Notes: generated by a model from the letters alone, not told the origin. DNA of 64,000 bases from Skeletonema tropicum (GCA_037178625.1 CM074147.1:62001-126000); one strand, 5' to 3'; counted from the first letter of the stretch, positions 30,127-39,130 are shown. Made by a program: numbers and translations.

Positions 30127-32484
30127 TCAGTCAGGATCGGGCTCCCCATCAAAATACTTACTGGCCTCTTTGCCGGGTTCTTGTATCAGTTTTGCTTTCG
30201 TCACAGCTGATCGTATCGTTGGGGCTCCATGATAGGCAATAATAAACTTCTGAATTCGTAGATCTTGTTCGAAGACTTCTTTGCAGTGGGTGTCGTAGAG
30301 ACACCGAAGTAGTTTACGAGGGATATCATTTGGATGGAATGTCCAGTGGAGGATGGCCAATTCTTTGTTGGTAAGAGTAGGCTCTGTTGGTTGTTGTATT
30401 GCATTTGCATTTGATTCGATAGATCGTAGGCGTGCATCTGCTTGTAGGATGTACTGCTTGATGACGTGTGAGTCCCAGCCGCGTTGTACTAGTCTTTTGA
30501 AGAGTAATTTAGATTGATTGATGTAGTCAGATTCAAGGGAGTTTTGGCGCTTGTACTGACGCAATAGACTGTAGGTGACACCTTTCATAATTTGTGGAGA
30601 GTGTGCTGAATGCGGCGGGAGATATTGGTAGAGATTGCAGGCTTTTTGGAATGTACGTGTTTGAATTTGTTGCGATGGTCCAATGGTGATAGTGAGATCG
30701 AGGAAGTTAACAGATGTTGATAGGGGCTCAAAGTCCCATCGTAGGGATCCGAAGTTATCAGTATCATATTGAAATTGTGCATATCGTAGGTTGGTACCAA
30801 TCCATATTCCTTTCATATCGTCGATGAAACGCTTGTAGAGGAGGAGATCATTGGAATATTTATTAAGGAGGAATTCTTCATGGATTGCAAAGTAGATTGT
30901 AGCCCACATACATGCTGCACTAGTTCCCATTGCTGTACCAGTTAGTTGTTTGAAGTACATATCACCAAATTCGAAGATGTTGTTTTTCATGACCAGCGAA
31001 AGAGCTTCTTTGATTGCGGCAATAGGAAAGGAGGAGAGTCCATTGCTTGCTAGTTTACCGGAGGAGGCTAATTCATCGAGCCAGTTGCTGATGACTTGGA
31101 GCGCATGATCTGTGTCGATGTTAGTATACATAGATTGCGCATCTGCTGTAAATAGTCTTGCATTGAAGGGAAGGCGGTGGAATGACTGGAGACTGTCGAG
31201 TAGGCTGCCACTATCTTTGAGGTACGATGGGATGAATTGTTTCAGTTGTTGGAGATGGTAGTCGACCCACTTGCTAAGGCAGTTCATGAATGTACCTGCG
31301 CAGCATACAATTGGACGGAACTTGTAGGGCTTCTTTTTATGCACTTTCAGCGTCATACGGAATCGAGCAAACTTGTTTGTTGGGAACAGTTTCTCAGATT
31401 GCGAGCGCTTAAGGTAGTCTTGCTCGGCTTTAGACATTGACATCTTGTGTTTTTGACAGAAGAGGGCAATTTTATAGCGGAGGATATTATTCATTTGCAT
31501 TGCTTCTTGACGGCTGATTCGTTGGTACACATTCGTATTACTGAGGTGATCAGTACAGGCGCTCTTGTTGTAGAAGCCTCTTCGCAGAAGACACGCACCG
31601 GTATTCTTATCACCTTCGATTACGATGAAGTGATGATCTTTTTGGAGAGCATCCATCGTGCGCCATTGAAGTGGAGTCATATTTGTACAGCGTTTACGGC
31701 GGTAGCGGCGTTGAAGAGATGTGACGGCTTTGGTGAAGTTTGATAAAGCAGTTTCAACTTCAACACTTGCAGGCTTGAACTCATGACCGGTAGGAATGTA
31801 GAGTTTAGGAATGTAGTCTCCTTCTCTTTCAGGCTTATCAAGGAAGGCGTATCGGTTTCGGATATCATTCTCAAAGCGACTGATTGAATGTTTTAGGTTG
31901 TTTGTTGGTTGCTTATGTTGGATGCAGAACTTTAATCCCAAGCCCAAGAACTTTTTGAGTCCAAGGGGGAGTGGGCGATTACCATCGTAGTAGATATGGC
32001 AGGCAGCGTTTATTGGTTGAGATAAGTATTGATGGACGGTGATGGATTGGATGTAGTCGTCAATGTTGGACCGCAATGATTTATCTGGGTCGGCACAGAA
32101 TCCAAAGAGATTTTTTTGTTCTTCTCTGAATTGATTTACTTTATTAATTGTACGGTGGTGGAGAGAGTGTTCAAAGTGGTACTCTCTTTCTAATTCCTTC
32201 TTCCTCTTCCTCTTCGTCCTGCGTTGTTGGATCCGCCTCGACGGCTTCTTTGGTTTCCATCCCGGTGGTAGGATTTTCTTGAGCGTCGGGATGATTTGCT
32301 GCTGCGGCTGTCGTCGTCGGAATCTTCCTCCTCTTCTTCGCTGGTGTAGTTCTCCTCTTCTTCCTTGTCGGAGTATTCTTTCTGCCAGCGGAGGTTGGCC
32401 TTCCTTAGGATGGAGCGCTGTTGCTGCTTGGTTGAGTTGGTACGCGAGCCGCCTGACTGTTTCTTGGATGATGTGCGGTTTTTT
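30127..32484 (-). CDS. Penelope-like reverse transcriptase (5'-incomplete)
   Basis: The frame is open from 32484 to the stop at 30127 (about 785 codons) with no usable ATG at the 5' end; a TTG at 32076 is only an internal codon. The N-terminal part reads TVRRLAYQLNQAATALHPKE ... LPPGWKPKKPSRRIQQRR ... LFGFCADPDKSLRSNIDDY. Reverse transcriptase motifs: LKVHKKKPYKFRPIVCCAG, TADAQSMYTNID (the YTNI box of Penelope-like elements), GTAMGTSAACMWATIY, KRFIDDMKGIW (catalytic DD) and FLDLTITIG, with YLPPHSAHSPQIMKG downstream. The protein ends at GEPDPD with no GIY-YIG nuclease, so it belongs with endonuclease-lacking forms. It would copy element RNA into the genome by target-primed synthesis. Confidence 0.88.
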   Translation of the reverse strand, partial: KKPHIIQETVRRLAYQLNQAATALHPKEGQPPLAERILRQGRRGELHQRRRGGRFRRRQPQQQIIPTLKKILPPGWKPKKPSRRIQQRRTKRKRKKELEREYHFEHSLHHRTINKVNQFREEQKNLFGFCADPDKSLRSNIDDYIQSITVHQYLSQPINAACHIYYDGNRPLPLGLKKFLGLGLKFCIQHKQPTNNLKHSISRFENDIRNRYAFLDKPEREGDYIPKLYIPTGHEFKPASVEVETALSNFTKAVTSLQRRYRRKRCTNMTPLQWRTMDALQKDHHFIVIEGDKNTGACLLRRGFYNKSACTDHLSNTNVYQRISRQEAMQMNNILRYKIALFCQKHKMSMSKAEQDYLKRSQSEKLFPTNKFARFRMTLKVHKKKPYKFRPIVCCAGTFMNCLSKWVDYHLQQLKQFIPSYLKDSGSLLDSLQSFHRLPFNARLFTADAQSMYTNIDTDHALQVISNWLDELASSGKLASNGLSSFPIAAIKEALSLVMKNNIFEFGDMYFKQLTGTAMGTSAACMWATIYFAIHEEFLLNKYSNDLLLYKRFIDDMKGIWIGTNLRYAQFQYDTDNFGSLRWDFEPLSTSVNFLDLTITIGPSQQIQTRTFQKACNLYQYLPPHSAHSPQIMKGVTYSLLRQYKRQNSLESDYINQSKLLFKRLVQRGWDSHVIKQYILQADARLRSIESNANAIQQPTEPTLTNKELAILHWTFHPNDIPRKLLRCLYDTHCKEVFEQDLRIQKFIIAYHGAPTIRSAVTKAKLIQEPGKEASKYFDGEPDPD

Positions 32485-32820
32485 GATGGGGAGCCCGATC
32501 CTGACTGATCGAGCTCCCCTCCTTTTACTCTCCCGAGGAGCTGCCTTCCGGCAGCTCAGCTCGGGAGAGCAAAAGCTTCTCCTGTCTGAAAAGACATTGA
32601 ACCGCGTCTGAAAAAGACGTTCACTTCTCCGTTCATTTCATTTTTCTCCGTTCACCACTATACAAAAGATTCATTAGAACAGCCCGCTCCTGGGGCTGTC
32701 TCACGTTGACACTTGCCGATGAAGGTCTAACCGAAACGAGTTCATTACTCTACTCGTTCAAGTAATTAACGTCCTAATCTAAGTTGAAAAATATTGTATC
32801 ATCACTTTCAAATCATACAG
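32482..32820 (+). mobile_element. Penelope-like T block, plus strand, 5'-truncated copy
   Basis: It starts inside the last codons of the reverse transcriptase (tttgatggggagcccgatcc) and ends at aatcatacag, directly joined to the long plus-strand copy. It forms the junction of the head-to-head arrangement. Confidence 0.85.
32703..32772 (+). ncRNA. Hammerhead-ribozyme-like motif, copy 4
   Basis: Identical to the motif at 35373-35442. It lies upstream of the long plus-strand copy, where self-cleavage could define the 5' end of the transcript of that copy. Confidence 0.6.
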
Positions 32821-32821
32821 A

Positions 32822-35110
32822 TTCCATCCTAAGGAAGGCCAACCTCCGCTGGCAGAAAGAATACTCCGACAAGGAAGAAGAGGAGAACTACACCAGCGAA
32901 GAAGAGGAGGAAGATTCCGACGACGACAGCCGCAGCAGCAAATCATCCCGACGCTCAAGAAAATCCTACCACCGGGATGGAAACCAAAGAAGCCGTCGAG
33001 GCGGATCCAACAACGCAGGACGAAGAGGAAGAGGAAGAAGGAATTAGAAAGAGAGTACCACTTTGAACACTCTCTCCACCACCGTACAATTAATAAAGTA
33101 AATCAATTCAGAGAAGAACAAAAAAATCTCTTTGGATTCTGTGCCGACCCAGATAAATCATTGCGGTCCAACATTGACGACTACATCCAATCCATCACCG
33201 TCCATCAATACTTATCTCAACCAATAAACGCTGCCTGCCATATCTACTACGATGGTAATCGCCCACTCCCCCTTGGACTCAAAAAGTTCTTGGGCTTGGG
33301 ATTAAAGTTCTGCATCCAACATAAGCAACCAACAAACAACCTAAAACATTCAATCAGTCGCTTTGAGAATGATATCCGAAACCGATACGCCTTCCTTGAT
33401 AAGCCTGAAAGAGAAGGAGACTACATTCCTAAACTCTACATTCCTACCGGTCATGAGTTCAAGCCTGCAAGTGTTGAAGTTGAAACTGCTTTATCAAACT
33501 TCACCAAAGCCGTCACATCTCTTCAACGCCGCTACCGCCGTAAACGCTGTACAAATATGACTCCACTTCAATGGCGCACGATGGATGCTCTCCAAAAAGA
33601 TCATCACTTCATCGTAATCGAAGGTGATAAGAATACCGGTGCGTGTCTTCTGCGAAGAGGCTTCTACAACAAGAGCGCCTGTACTGATCACCTCAGTAAT
33701 ACGAATGTGTACCAACGAATCAGCCGTCGAGAAGCAATGCAAATGAATAATATCCTCCGCTATAAAATTGCCCTCTTCTGTCAAAAACACAAGATGTCAG
33801 TGTCTAAAGCCGAGCAAGACTACCTTAAGCGCTCGCAATCTGAGAAACTGTTCCCAACAAACAAGTTTGCTCGATTCCGTATGACGCTGAAAGTGCATAA
33901 AAAGAAGCCCTACAAGTTCCGTCCAATTGTATGCTGCGCAGGTACATTCATGAACTGCCTTAGCAAGTGGGTCGACTACCATCTCCAACAACTGAAACAA
34001 TTCATCCCATCGTACCTCAAAGATAGTGGCAGCCTACTCGACAGTCTCCAGTCATTCCACCGCCTTCCCTTCAATGCAAGACTATTTACAGCAGATGCGC
34101 AATCTATGTATACTAACATCGACACAGATCATGCGCTCCAAGTCATCAGCAACTGGCTCGACGAATTAGCCTCCTCCGGTAAACTAGCAAGCAATGGACT
34201 CTCCTCCTTTCCTATTGCCGCAATCAAAGAAGCTCTTTCGCTAGTCATGAAAAACAACATCTTCGAATTTGGTGATATGTACTTCAAACAACTAACTGGT
34301 ACAGCAATGGGAACTAGTGCAGCATGTATGTGGGCTACAATCTACTTTGCAATCCATGAAGAATTCCTCCTTAATAAATATTCCAATGATCTCCTCCTCT
34401 ACAAGCGTTTCATCGACGATATGAAAGGAATATGGATTGGTACCAACCTACGATATGCACAATTTCAATATGATACTGATAACTTCGGATCCCTACGATG
34501 GGACTTTGAGCCCCTATCAACATCTGTTAACTTCCTCGATCTCACTATCACCATTGGACCATCGCAACAAATTCAAACACGTACATTCCAAAAAGCCTGC
34601 AATCTCTACCAATATCTCCCACCGCATTCAGCACACTCTCCACAAATTATGAAAGGTGTCACCTACAGTCTATTGCGTCAGTACAAGCGCCAAAACTCCC
34701 TTGAATCTGACTACATCAATCAATCTAAATTACTCTTCAAAAGACTAGTACAACGCGGCTGGGACTCACACGTCATCAAGCAGTACATCCTACAAGCAGA
34801 TGCACGCCTACGATCTATCGAATCAAATGCAAATGCAATACAACAACCAACAGAGCCTACTCTTACCAACAAAGAATTGGCCATCCTCCACTGGACATTC
34901 CATCCAAATGATATCCCTCGTAAACTACTTCGGTGTCTCTACGACACCCACTGCAAAGAAGTCTTCGAACAAGATCTACGAATTCAGAAGTTTATTATTG
35001 CCTATCATGGAGCCCCAACGATACGATCAGCTGTGACGAAAGCAAAACTGATACAAGAACCCGGCAAAGAGGCCAGTAAGTATTTTGATGGGGAGCCCGA
35101 TCCTGACTGA
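32822..35110 (+). CDS. Penelope-like reverse transcriptase (5'-incomplete), second copy
   Basis: The frame is open from the truncation point to the stop at 35110 (about 762 codons) and nearly identical to the minus-strand copy. I noticed Arg for Gln in RISRREAMQ and Val for Met in HKMSVSKAEQ. The catalytic boxes SMYTNID and FIDDMKGIW are intact. A second frame overlapping its 5' part (up to 33047) encodes a Glu/Ser/Arg-rich stretch (KEEEENYTSEEEEEDSDDD). I prefer the other frame because it is continuous with the reverse transcriptase and reads as a plausible basic N-terminal domain. Confidence 0.87.
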   Translation, partial: FHPKEGQPPLAERILRQGRRGELHQRRRGGRFRRRQPQQQIIPTLKKILPPGWKPKKPSRRIQQRRTKRKRKKELEREYHFEHSLHHRTINKVNQFREEQKNLFGFCADPDKSLRSNIDDYIQSITVHQYLSQPINAACHIYYDGNRPLPLGLKKFLGLGLKFCIQHKQPTNNLKHSISRFENDIRNRYAFLDKPEREGDYIPKLYIPTGHEFKPASVEVETALSNFTKAVTSLQRRYRRKRCTNMTPLQWRTMDALQKDHHFIVIEGDKNTGACLLRRGFYNKSACTDHLSNTNVYQRISRREAMQMNNILRYKIALFCQKHKMSVSKAEQDYLKRSQSEKLFPTNKFARFRMTLKVHKKKPYKFRPIVCCAGTFMNCLSKWVDYHLQQLKQFIPSYLKDSGSLLDSLQSFHRLPFNARLFTADAQSMYTNIDTDHALQVISNWLDELASSGKLASNGLSSFPIAAIKEALSLVMKNNIFEFGDMYFKQLTGTAMGTSAACMWATIYFAIHEEFLLNKYSNDLLLYKRFIDDMKGIWIGTNLRYAQFQYDTDNFGSLRWDFEPLSTSVNFLDLTITIGPSQQIQTRTFQKACNLYQYLPPHSAHSPQIMKGVTYSLLRQYKRQNSLESDYINQSKLLFKRLVQRGWDSHVIKQYILQADARLRSIESNANAIQQPTEPTLTNKELAILHWTFHPNDIPRKLLRCLYDTHCKEVFEQDLRIQKFIIAYHGAPTIRSAVTKAKLIQEPGKEASKYFDGEPDPD

Positions 35111-35173
35111 TCGAGCTCCCCTCCTTTTACTCTCCCGAGGAGCTGCCTTCCGGCAGCTCAGCTCGGGAGAGCA

Positions 35174-35309
35174 AAAGCTTCTCCTGTCTGAAAAGACATT
35201 GAACCGCGTCTGAAAAAGACGTTCACTTCTCCGTTCATTTCAAAGCTTCTCCTGTCTGAAAAGACATTGAACCGCGTCTGAAAAAGACGTTCACTTCTCC
35301 GTTCATTTC
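35174..35309 (+). repeat. 68-bp tandem duplication inside T
   Basis: Two abutting copies (35174-35241 and 35242-35309) starting aaagcttctcctgtctgaaa. Other T blocks in the window have one copy, so this duplication is specific to copy D. Confidence 0.9.
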
Positions 35310-35372
35310 ATTTTTCTCCGTTCACCACTATACAAAAGATTCATTAGAACAGCCCGCTCCTGGGGCTGTCTC

Positions 35373-35442
35373 ACGTTGACACTTGCCGATGAAGGTCTAA
35401 CCGAAACGAGTTCATTACTCTACTCGTTCAAGTAATTAACGT
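35373..35442 (+). ncRNA. Hammerhead-ribozyme-like motif, copy 5 (described here)
   Basis: As RNA: outer stem ACGUU/AACGU, inner stem I ACUUG/CAAGU, core CCGAUGA, short stem II GGU-CUA-ACC, GAAA, then stem III CGAGU/ACUCG with a 10-nt loop, then UU before CAAGU (the expected cleavage site). All pairings are perfect. This is the three-way layout of a type I hammerhead, a ribozyme family known from Penelope-like element termini. Two deviations from consensus: the core has C where CUGAUGA has U4, and one extra A precedes stem II. It may therefore be slow or inactive. Confidence 0.6.
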
Positions 35443-35490
35443 CCTAATCTAAGTTGAAAAATATTGTATCATCACTTTCAAATCATACAG

Positions 35491-36815
35491 ACAGACAACT
35501 CATATTTGGTCCCTACAGTGCTATAAGTGCCTTTGCGAGGGCATGACATGACCATGATCGAGGTCTTCTTCCGTTCGTCAAAATGGTCTCAAATTTTTGC
35601 GCCCAAATGGGCGCAAAAAATATTTACTGAATTCCTACGTTGATATTCTACAGAGGCCCCTTCACTCTGGCCTCTTTTCCCTCCTGCCTCCAATTCTGAG
35701 CTCAACAGGATGGTCTCCATGATGACCTTTGCTCCTACACCCCTAACACCACACACGAAACGAATACACCTACGATGCGATTATTATCCCAAAGTTAATA
35801 TCATTGGCTGTTTAATTCCTGTAGGGCTTGCTATGAATCGTTGTCTATAAAGAGAAATAATACTCACCATTAGGTGCATAAAATCATCATATTACACTCA
35901 ATTATACTCTACTTTGGCCATGTCAGGAGTGATACACTTTATAATACACTTCCATTTCACTCAATACATATAAAAAACGGTTTTGGGGCATCTTTGGCTA
36001 CTTGAAATGATTAATTGCTCTCTATTTTATTGATTGTGTGCCCTCTGGTGATTGTAATGAAGTTACTTCTCTGACATAGTGTTTGGGAGAGGTATAAGTC
36101 ATTATCTGCCAGGAATATCACACCATTTGCCACAAATTATATTGTTGGGACGAGGGGTGACGTTTGGTGGCTCCATTGCATCGATTGCTGCCCCCCACAT
36201 AGCGGCCAAGTTGGTGATCGGCATGCTCTCCATACACATGCCGGTGCGCAGCGAGTACGTGATAATCTCGACTTTATGGGCAATATAGCGGCTACCAAGT
36301 CACCATTACTTCGTCATAGGTATATAGTATCGGTTATTATTGTGTGGTGGTATCGTATTTGCGTCGGTGTAAATATATGAGGTCAGTTCTTCTCATGTCG
36401 ACTGTGCCAATTTTACATGCATTATGTTCACGTCGTTATACAGCCTTAGCCGTTGAGATTCAGGCCCCACCGACCTCAAAAATGGATTCAGCACAAAATT
36501 TTGGGATAGGAGACATGTTGGAGTCGTTGTTGCTGTTCATTTTATGGCTGATAACGCCATGTGATGCACCATGGTGGGGATGCTTTTTGTGAGATATGTG
36601 ATTTTTGATGCAAAATCGTCTCACGACGCCGATCAACGCCGATGCATCTGATTTGACACCCCCAACATCTCGGCGTGTGGATGGAATCTGATCAACCCAA
36701 GTTGCAGATGCACTCTAAACTAACTAAATGGAATAATATTGGTCTTTGAACCGGCAGGATCGGCATCGTAATGGCGTAGTAATGCGTATCACCACCCAGC
36801 GATTTTTGCGCCCAT
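35491..36815. other. Gene-poor spacer
   Basis: No supported gene. It contains the palindrome tttttgcgcccaaatgggcg... at 35594-35619. Short frames at 36079-36592 show no recognisable features. Confidence 0.4.
35594..35619. repeat. Palindrome tttttgcgccca/tgggcgcaaaaa, copy 1
   Basis: A near-perfect 26-bp palindrome with a central aa. It recurs at 37972-37997 and, split by the TRIM insertion, at 36803-36815 plus 37924 onward; half of it occurs near 28517. Confidence 0.8.
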
Positions 36816-37050
36816 TGTCAGATGGAGTTTTCCTCAGCAGTCGGGTTATGGCGGCAATACCGCGGAATACCAAACGGGACCTGACTGAATGCGCCGAGCG
36901 CATATCAAAATAAAGCAAGACCAGACACAGATGTGTCACAGAGCATAAGCTCACAATTTCCAGATTAATTTCCAGAAAGGAAAGAGTCAAATAGCCTAAA
37001 ATAGAGAAACACAAAGTGTAAAGAATTGCCACGTTGAGAGACTTCTAGCA
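36816..37050 (+). repeat. Left LTR of the TRIM-like element
   Basis: 235 bp, begins tgtcagatggag, ends gacttctagca. It carries a 7-bp insertion (ccagaaagga context) relative to the right LTR. Confidence 0.88.
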
Positions 37051-37398
37051 TACTTCGAAGTAAAACCTTGAGGTCGATTTACGTGAGTAGATAAGAGAAA
37101 GCAGAGAGCAAATAGAAAGAGATAGAATAGCGAAGAGACGCATAGAGAGGATAGAGGTCCAGATCCAGATAGAATGAAACAAGACTAAAAGTGCACAAGA
37201 GGCAAGAGATACTGAGAGTCAAAAGATAAGAGTCGAGAGAGACGACGATAGAAAATAGTACAACAGTCGAGAGAGACAGACAGAGAGAACAAAGTCAAGA
37301 GAGACGAGAGCATAGAACACAAGAGTCAAGAGAGACGAGAACAAGCAGATAGAAGAAGAGTCAAGAGAGACAATAAGAAGAGAGAAAAGCATCAAGAT

Positions 37399-37683
37399 AT
37401 GAGTGAAATAAGAGAAGTAAAGATTGAGAATTTGATGGAGGATAGGAATTCTTATGTGTTGGAACATGATCCAGAAGTACAGAAAGATTTGCTGGACTTC
37501 TGCAATGACACCATGTCAATTGAGCCGATGAATGATAGAGAAAGAGCATTAGAAGAGATTAGAGCAGCAGAAGCCTCATACGATCAGATTTTGGACGACG
37601 AGAGGCTAGCAATTGAGACAAGAAAGAGCAGCGAGGAAGATGAAGACGAGTATACGAATCAAGACAACCAGACTCCTGAGTAA
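37399..37683 (+). CDS. Small acidic protein encoded inside the TRIM-like element
   Basis: 94 codons from ATG to TAA (MSEIREVKIENLMEDRNSYV ... DEYTNQDNQTPE), rich in Glu/Asp and predicted helical. It ends just before the purine tract and right LTR. No similarity to Gag, protease or reverse transcriptase is visible; it may be a residue of gag or a captured host fragment. TRIMs normally encode nothing. Confidence 0.4.
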   Translation: MSEIREVKIENLMEDRNSYVLEHDPEVQKDLLDFCNDTMSIEPMNDRERALEEIRAAEASYDQILDDERLAIETRKSSEEDEDEYTNQDNQTPE

Positions 37684-37690
37684 GGGAGGG

Positions 37691-37918
37691 TGTCAGATGG
37701 AGTTTTCCTCAGCAGTCGGGTTATGGCGGCAATACCGCGGAATACCAAACGGGACCTGACTGAATGCGCCGAGCGCATATCAAAATAAAGCAAGACCAGA
37801 CACAGATGTGTCACAGAGCATAAGCTCACAATTTCCAGATTAATTTCGAAAGAGTCAAATAGCCTAAAATAGAGAAACACAAAGTGTAAAGAATAACCAC
37901 GTTGAGAGACTTCTAGCA
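37691..37918 (+). repeat. Right LTR of the TRIM-like element
   Basis: 228 bp copy of the left LTR, followed by the target duplication cccat. Confidence 0.88.
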
Positions 37919-37971
37919 CCCATATGGGCGCAAAAAAATTTGGAGCCGATCTCGAGATGGGCCAAAATCGA

Positions 37972-37997
37972 TTTTTGCGCCCAAATGGGCGCAAAAA
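37972..37997. repeat. Palindrome tttttgcgccca/tgggcgcaaaaa, copy 2
   Basis: Same 26-bp palindrome as at 35594-35619, about 50 bp beyond the TRIM insertion site, itself in a third copy. Confidence 0.8.
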
Positions 37998-38104
37998 ATG
38001 GCCTACGGATAATAGCTACTGCAGCACATGTTCGTTATCACTTAGCGTAGATAATGTCGCCTCTTGAGGGCCCACCAGACGTACTTTAAAATTTCTGTTA
38101 CATA

Positions 38105-38194
38105 TGGCAGCAGAGCTTCACCATGAGCTCATTATTTGCGTAGGTACTTAATTGTATTAAGAGTCTACTAGATCATTCACATAGGTCTTTAGCA
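38105..38194 (+). repeat. 90-bp exact direct repeat, copy 1
   Basis: Begins tggcagcagagcttcacc and ends aggtctttagca; identical to 38894-38983. TG...CA ends suggest tiny LTRs, but there is no target duplication or purine tract. Confidence 0.85.
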
Positions 38195-38820
38195 TACCTA
38201 CGCAAAGGTCCACGAGCTCCCAACCTCGTGTAAAACAAAGGGGTATAAACAGGGCGGCCAAAACCACCGGCCGAATGACACAAGTGCCGACGATACGATA
38301 TGTATTATCCAATGCACATAACGTCAACGCTACTAAGCGCTACCAGACTTTAGACCATCCACATCGACAACCTAGTCCACACTAAGAGTCCAGTCCAAAC
38401 GGAGCTACAGCGGATCAGGGAACAGTTGCTGCTCGGCATCGAAACGATACACCTACGGAGCGACAGACAAGAACGGTAGAGGTCGCAAACTGCGCACATA
38501 AAACCTCAACCACGTCAAGTGAGCAAACCGAATAAGAATCCAGATGTGATGAAAAACAAGCAGTGTTGGCAAAATATATCTGTGCCGAAGATCCTAACAC
38601 TTCAATGGGTGGCGAGAGCATAGACCGTGGCATAGGCACGGAGAATGCGTCACCTCAAAGGGTGCCAAAATCTTGGACTACGGAGGGAGATGATGACGGA
38701 ATGAAAACAGGTCGCAACAAATTGCAAACAGAACGAACAAGACATAGAAATGGTAAGACACATGAAACAGAATGAAAGAGCAAGTCGAACCAGCAGCATC
38801 GTGGGTCAGCTGAAAGGGTG

Positions 38821-38894
38821 TGTTAGAGTAGAGAGTAGTTCCTCTATCTGGCGCGCCAGCCGACCACACGAAAGTGATGCCATCGCCAAAACTT
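38821..38894. repeat. 72-bp ggcgcgcc repeat, copy 2
   Basis: Near-identical to 27785-27856; abuts the second copy of the 90-bp repeat. Confidence 0.8.
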
Positions 38895-38983
38895 GGCAGC
38901 AGAGCTTCACCATGAGCTCATTATTTGCGTAGGTACTTAATTGTATTAAGAGTCTACTAGATCATTCACATAGGTCTTTAGCA
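38894..38983 (+). repeat. 90-bp exact direct repeat, copy 2
   Basis: Identical to 38105-38194, 789 bp downstream of it. Confidence 0.85.
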
Positions 38984-39130
38984 GTGCAAGCTTGAGTTGG
39001 ATTTTCCGCAAGAGGTTTTTGGCGCCAACTCAGTGGTACTTGAACATAGGAATTAGTATTTCAACGTCCAACTCATCTCAAAAAACGATAATCTGCGCTT
39101 TCCTCATCATATCACTTAGGAAATTAGGTA

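Larger units (their letters stand above)
29818..32485 (-). mobile_element. Penelope-like copy C, long, minus strand
   Basis: It contains T, a complete reverse transcriptase domain and a longer 5' coding part than the plus copy (through IIQETVRRLAYQLNQAATAL). It then stops where the plus-strand T block begins, so the true 5' end is missing. Confidence 0.85.
28618..35490. mobile_element. Head-to-head array of Penelope-like retroelement copies
   Basis: Six copies or partial copies of one element share a terminal block of about 335 bp (T) that ends in atcactttcaaatcatacag. On the minus strand, reading 5' to 3', come a long copy (32485-29818), a 5'-truncated copy (29817-29068), a 60-bp end fragment and another truncated copy (29007-28618). 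On the plus strand come a truncated copy (32482-32820) and a long copy (32821-35490). The two long copies are almost identical and face away from each other. Tandem 5'-truncated copies next to a long copy are typical of Penelope-like elements. No obvious target duplication was found. A collapsed or chimeric assembly of this inverted structure is possible. Confidence 0.85.
32821..35490 (+). mobile_element. Penelope-like copy D, long, plus strand
   Basis: 5'-truncated relative to copy C (begins at ttccatcctaaggaaggcc), followed by the complete reverse transcriptase domain and T with an internal 68-bp tandem duplication. Confidence 0.85.
36816..37918 (+). mobile_element. Miniature LTR retrotransposon (TRIM-like)
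   Basis: Two LTRs of 235 and 228 bp (TG...CA ends: tgtcagatgg ... cttctagca) enclose 640 bp and are flanked by a perfect 5-bp target duplication cccat (36811-36815 and 37919-37923). A purine tract (aagggaggg) sits directly before the right LTR, as expected for a polypurine tract. There is no gag or pol, so it must depend on an autonomous element. The LTRs differ by a 7-bp indel and a few bases. Removing the element restores a palindrome, tttttgcgcccat-atgggcgcaaaaa. Confidence 0.9.

Noticed and set aside
31237..31743. Frames antisense to the Penelope-like reverse transcriptase (and 33494-34000)
   Set aside because: They appear in both copies only because the copies are identical; no features.
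32784..33047. Glu/Ser/Arg-rich 87-codon frame as an independent nucleocapsid-like gene of the Penelope-like element
   Set aside because: Its first codons lie in the adjoining T block, and the overlapping frame is continuous with the reverse transcriptase and more protein-like; kept only as a note.
38105..38983. The 90-bp repeats as LTRs of a second TRIM element
   Set aside because: TG/CA ends are present, but there is no matching target duplication, purine tract or primer site.
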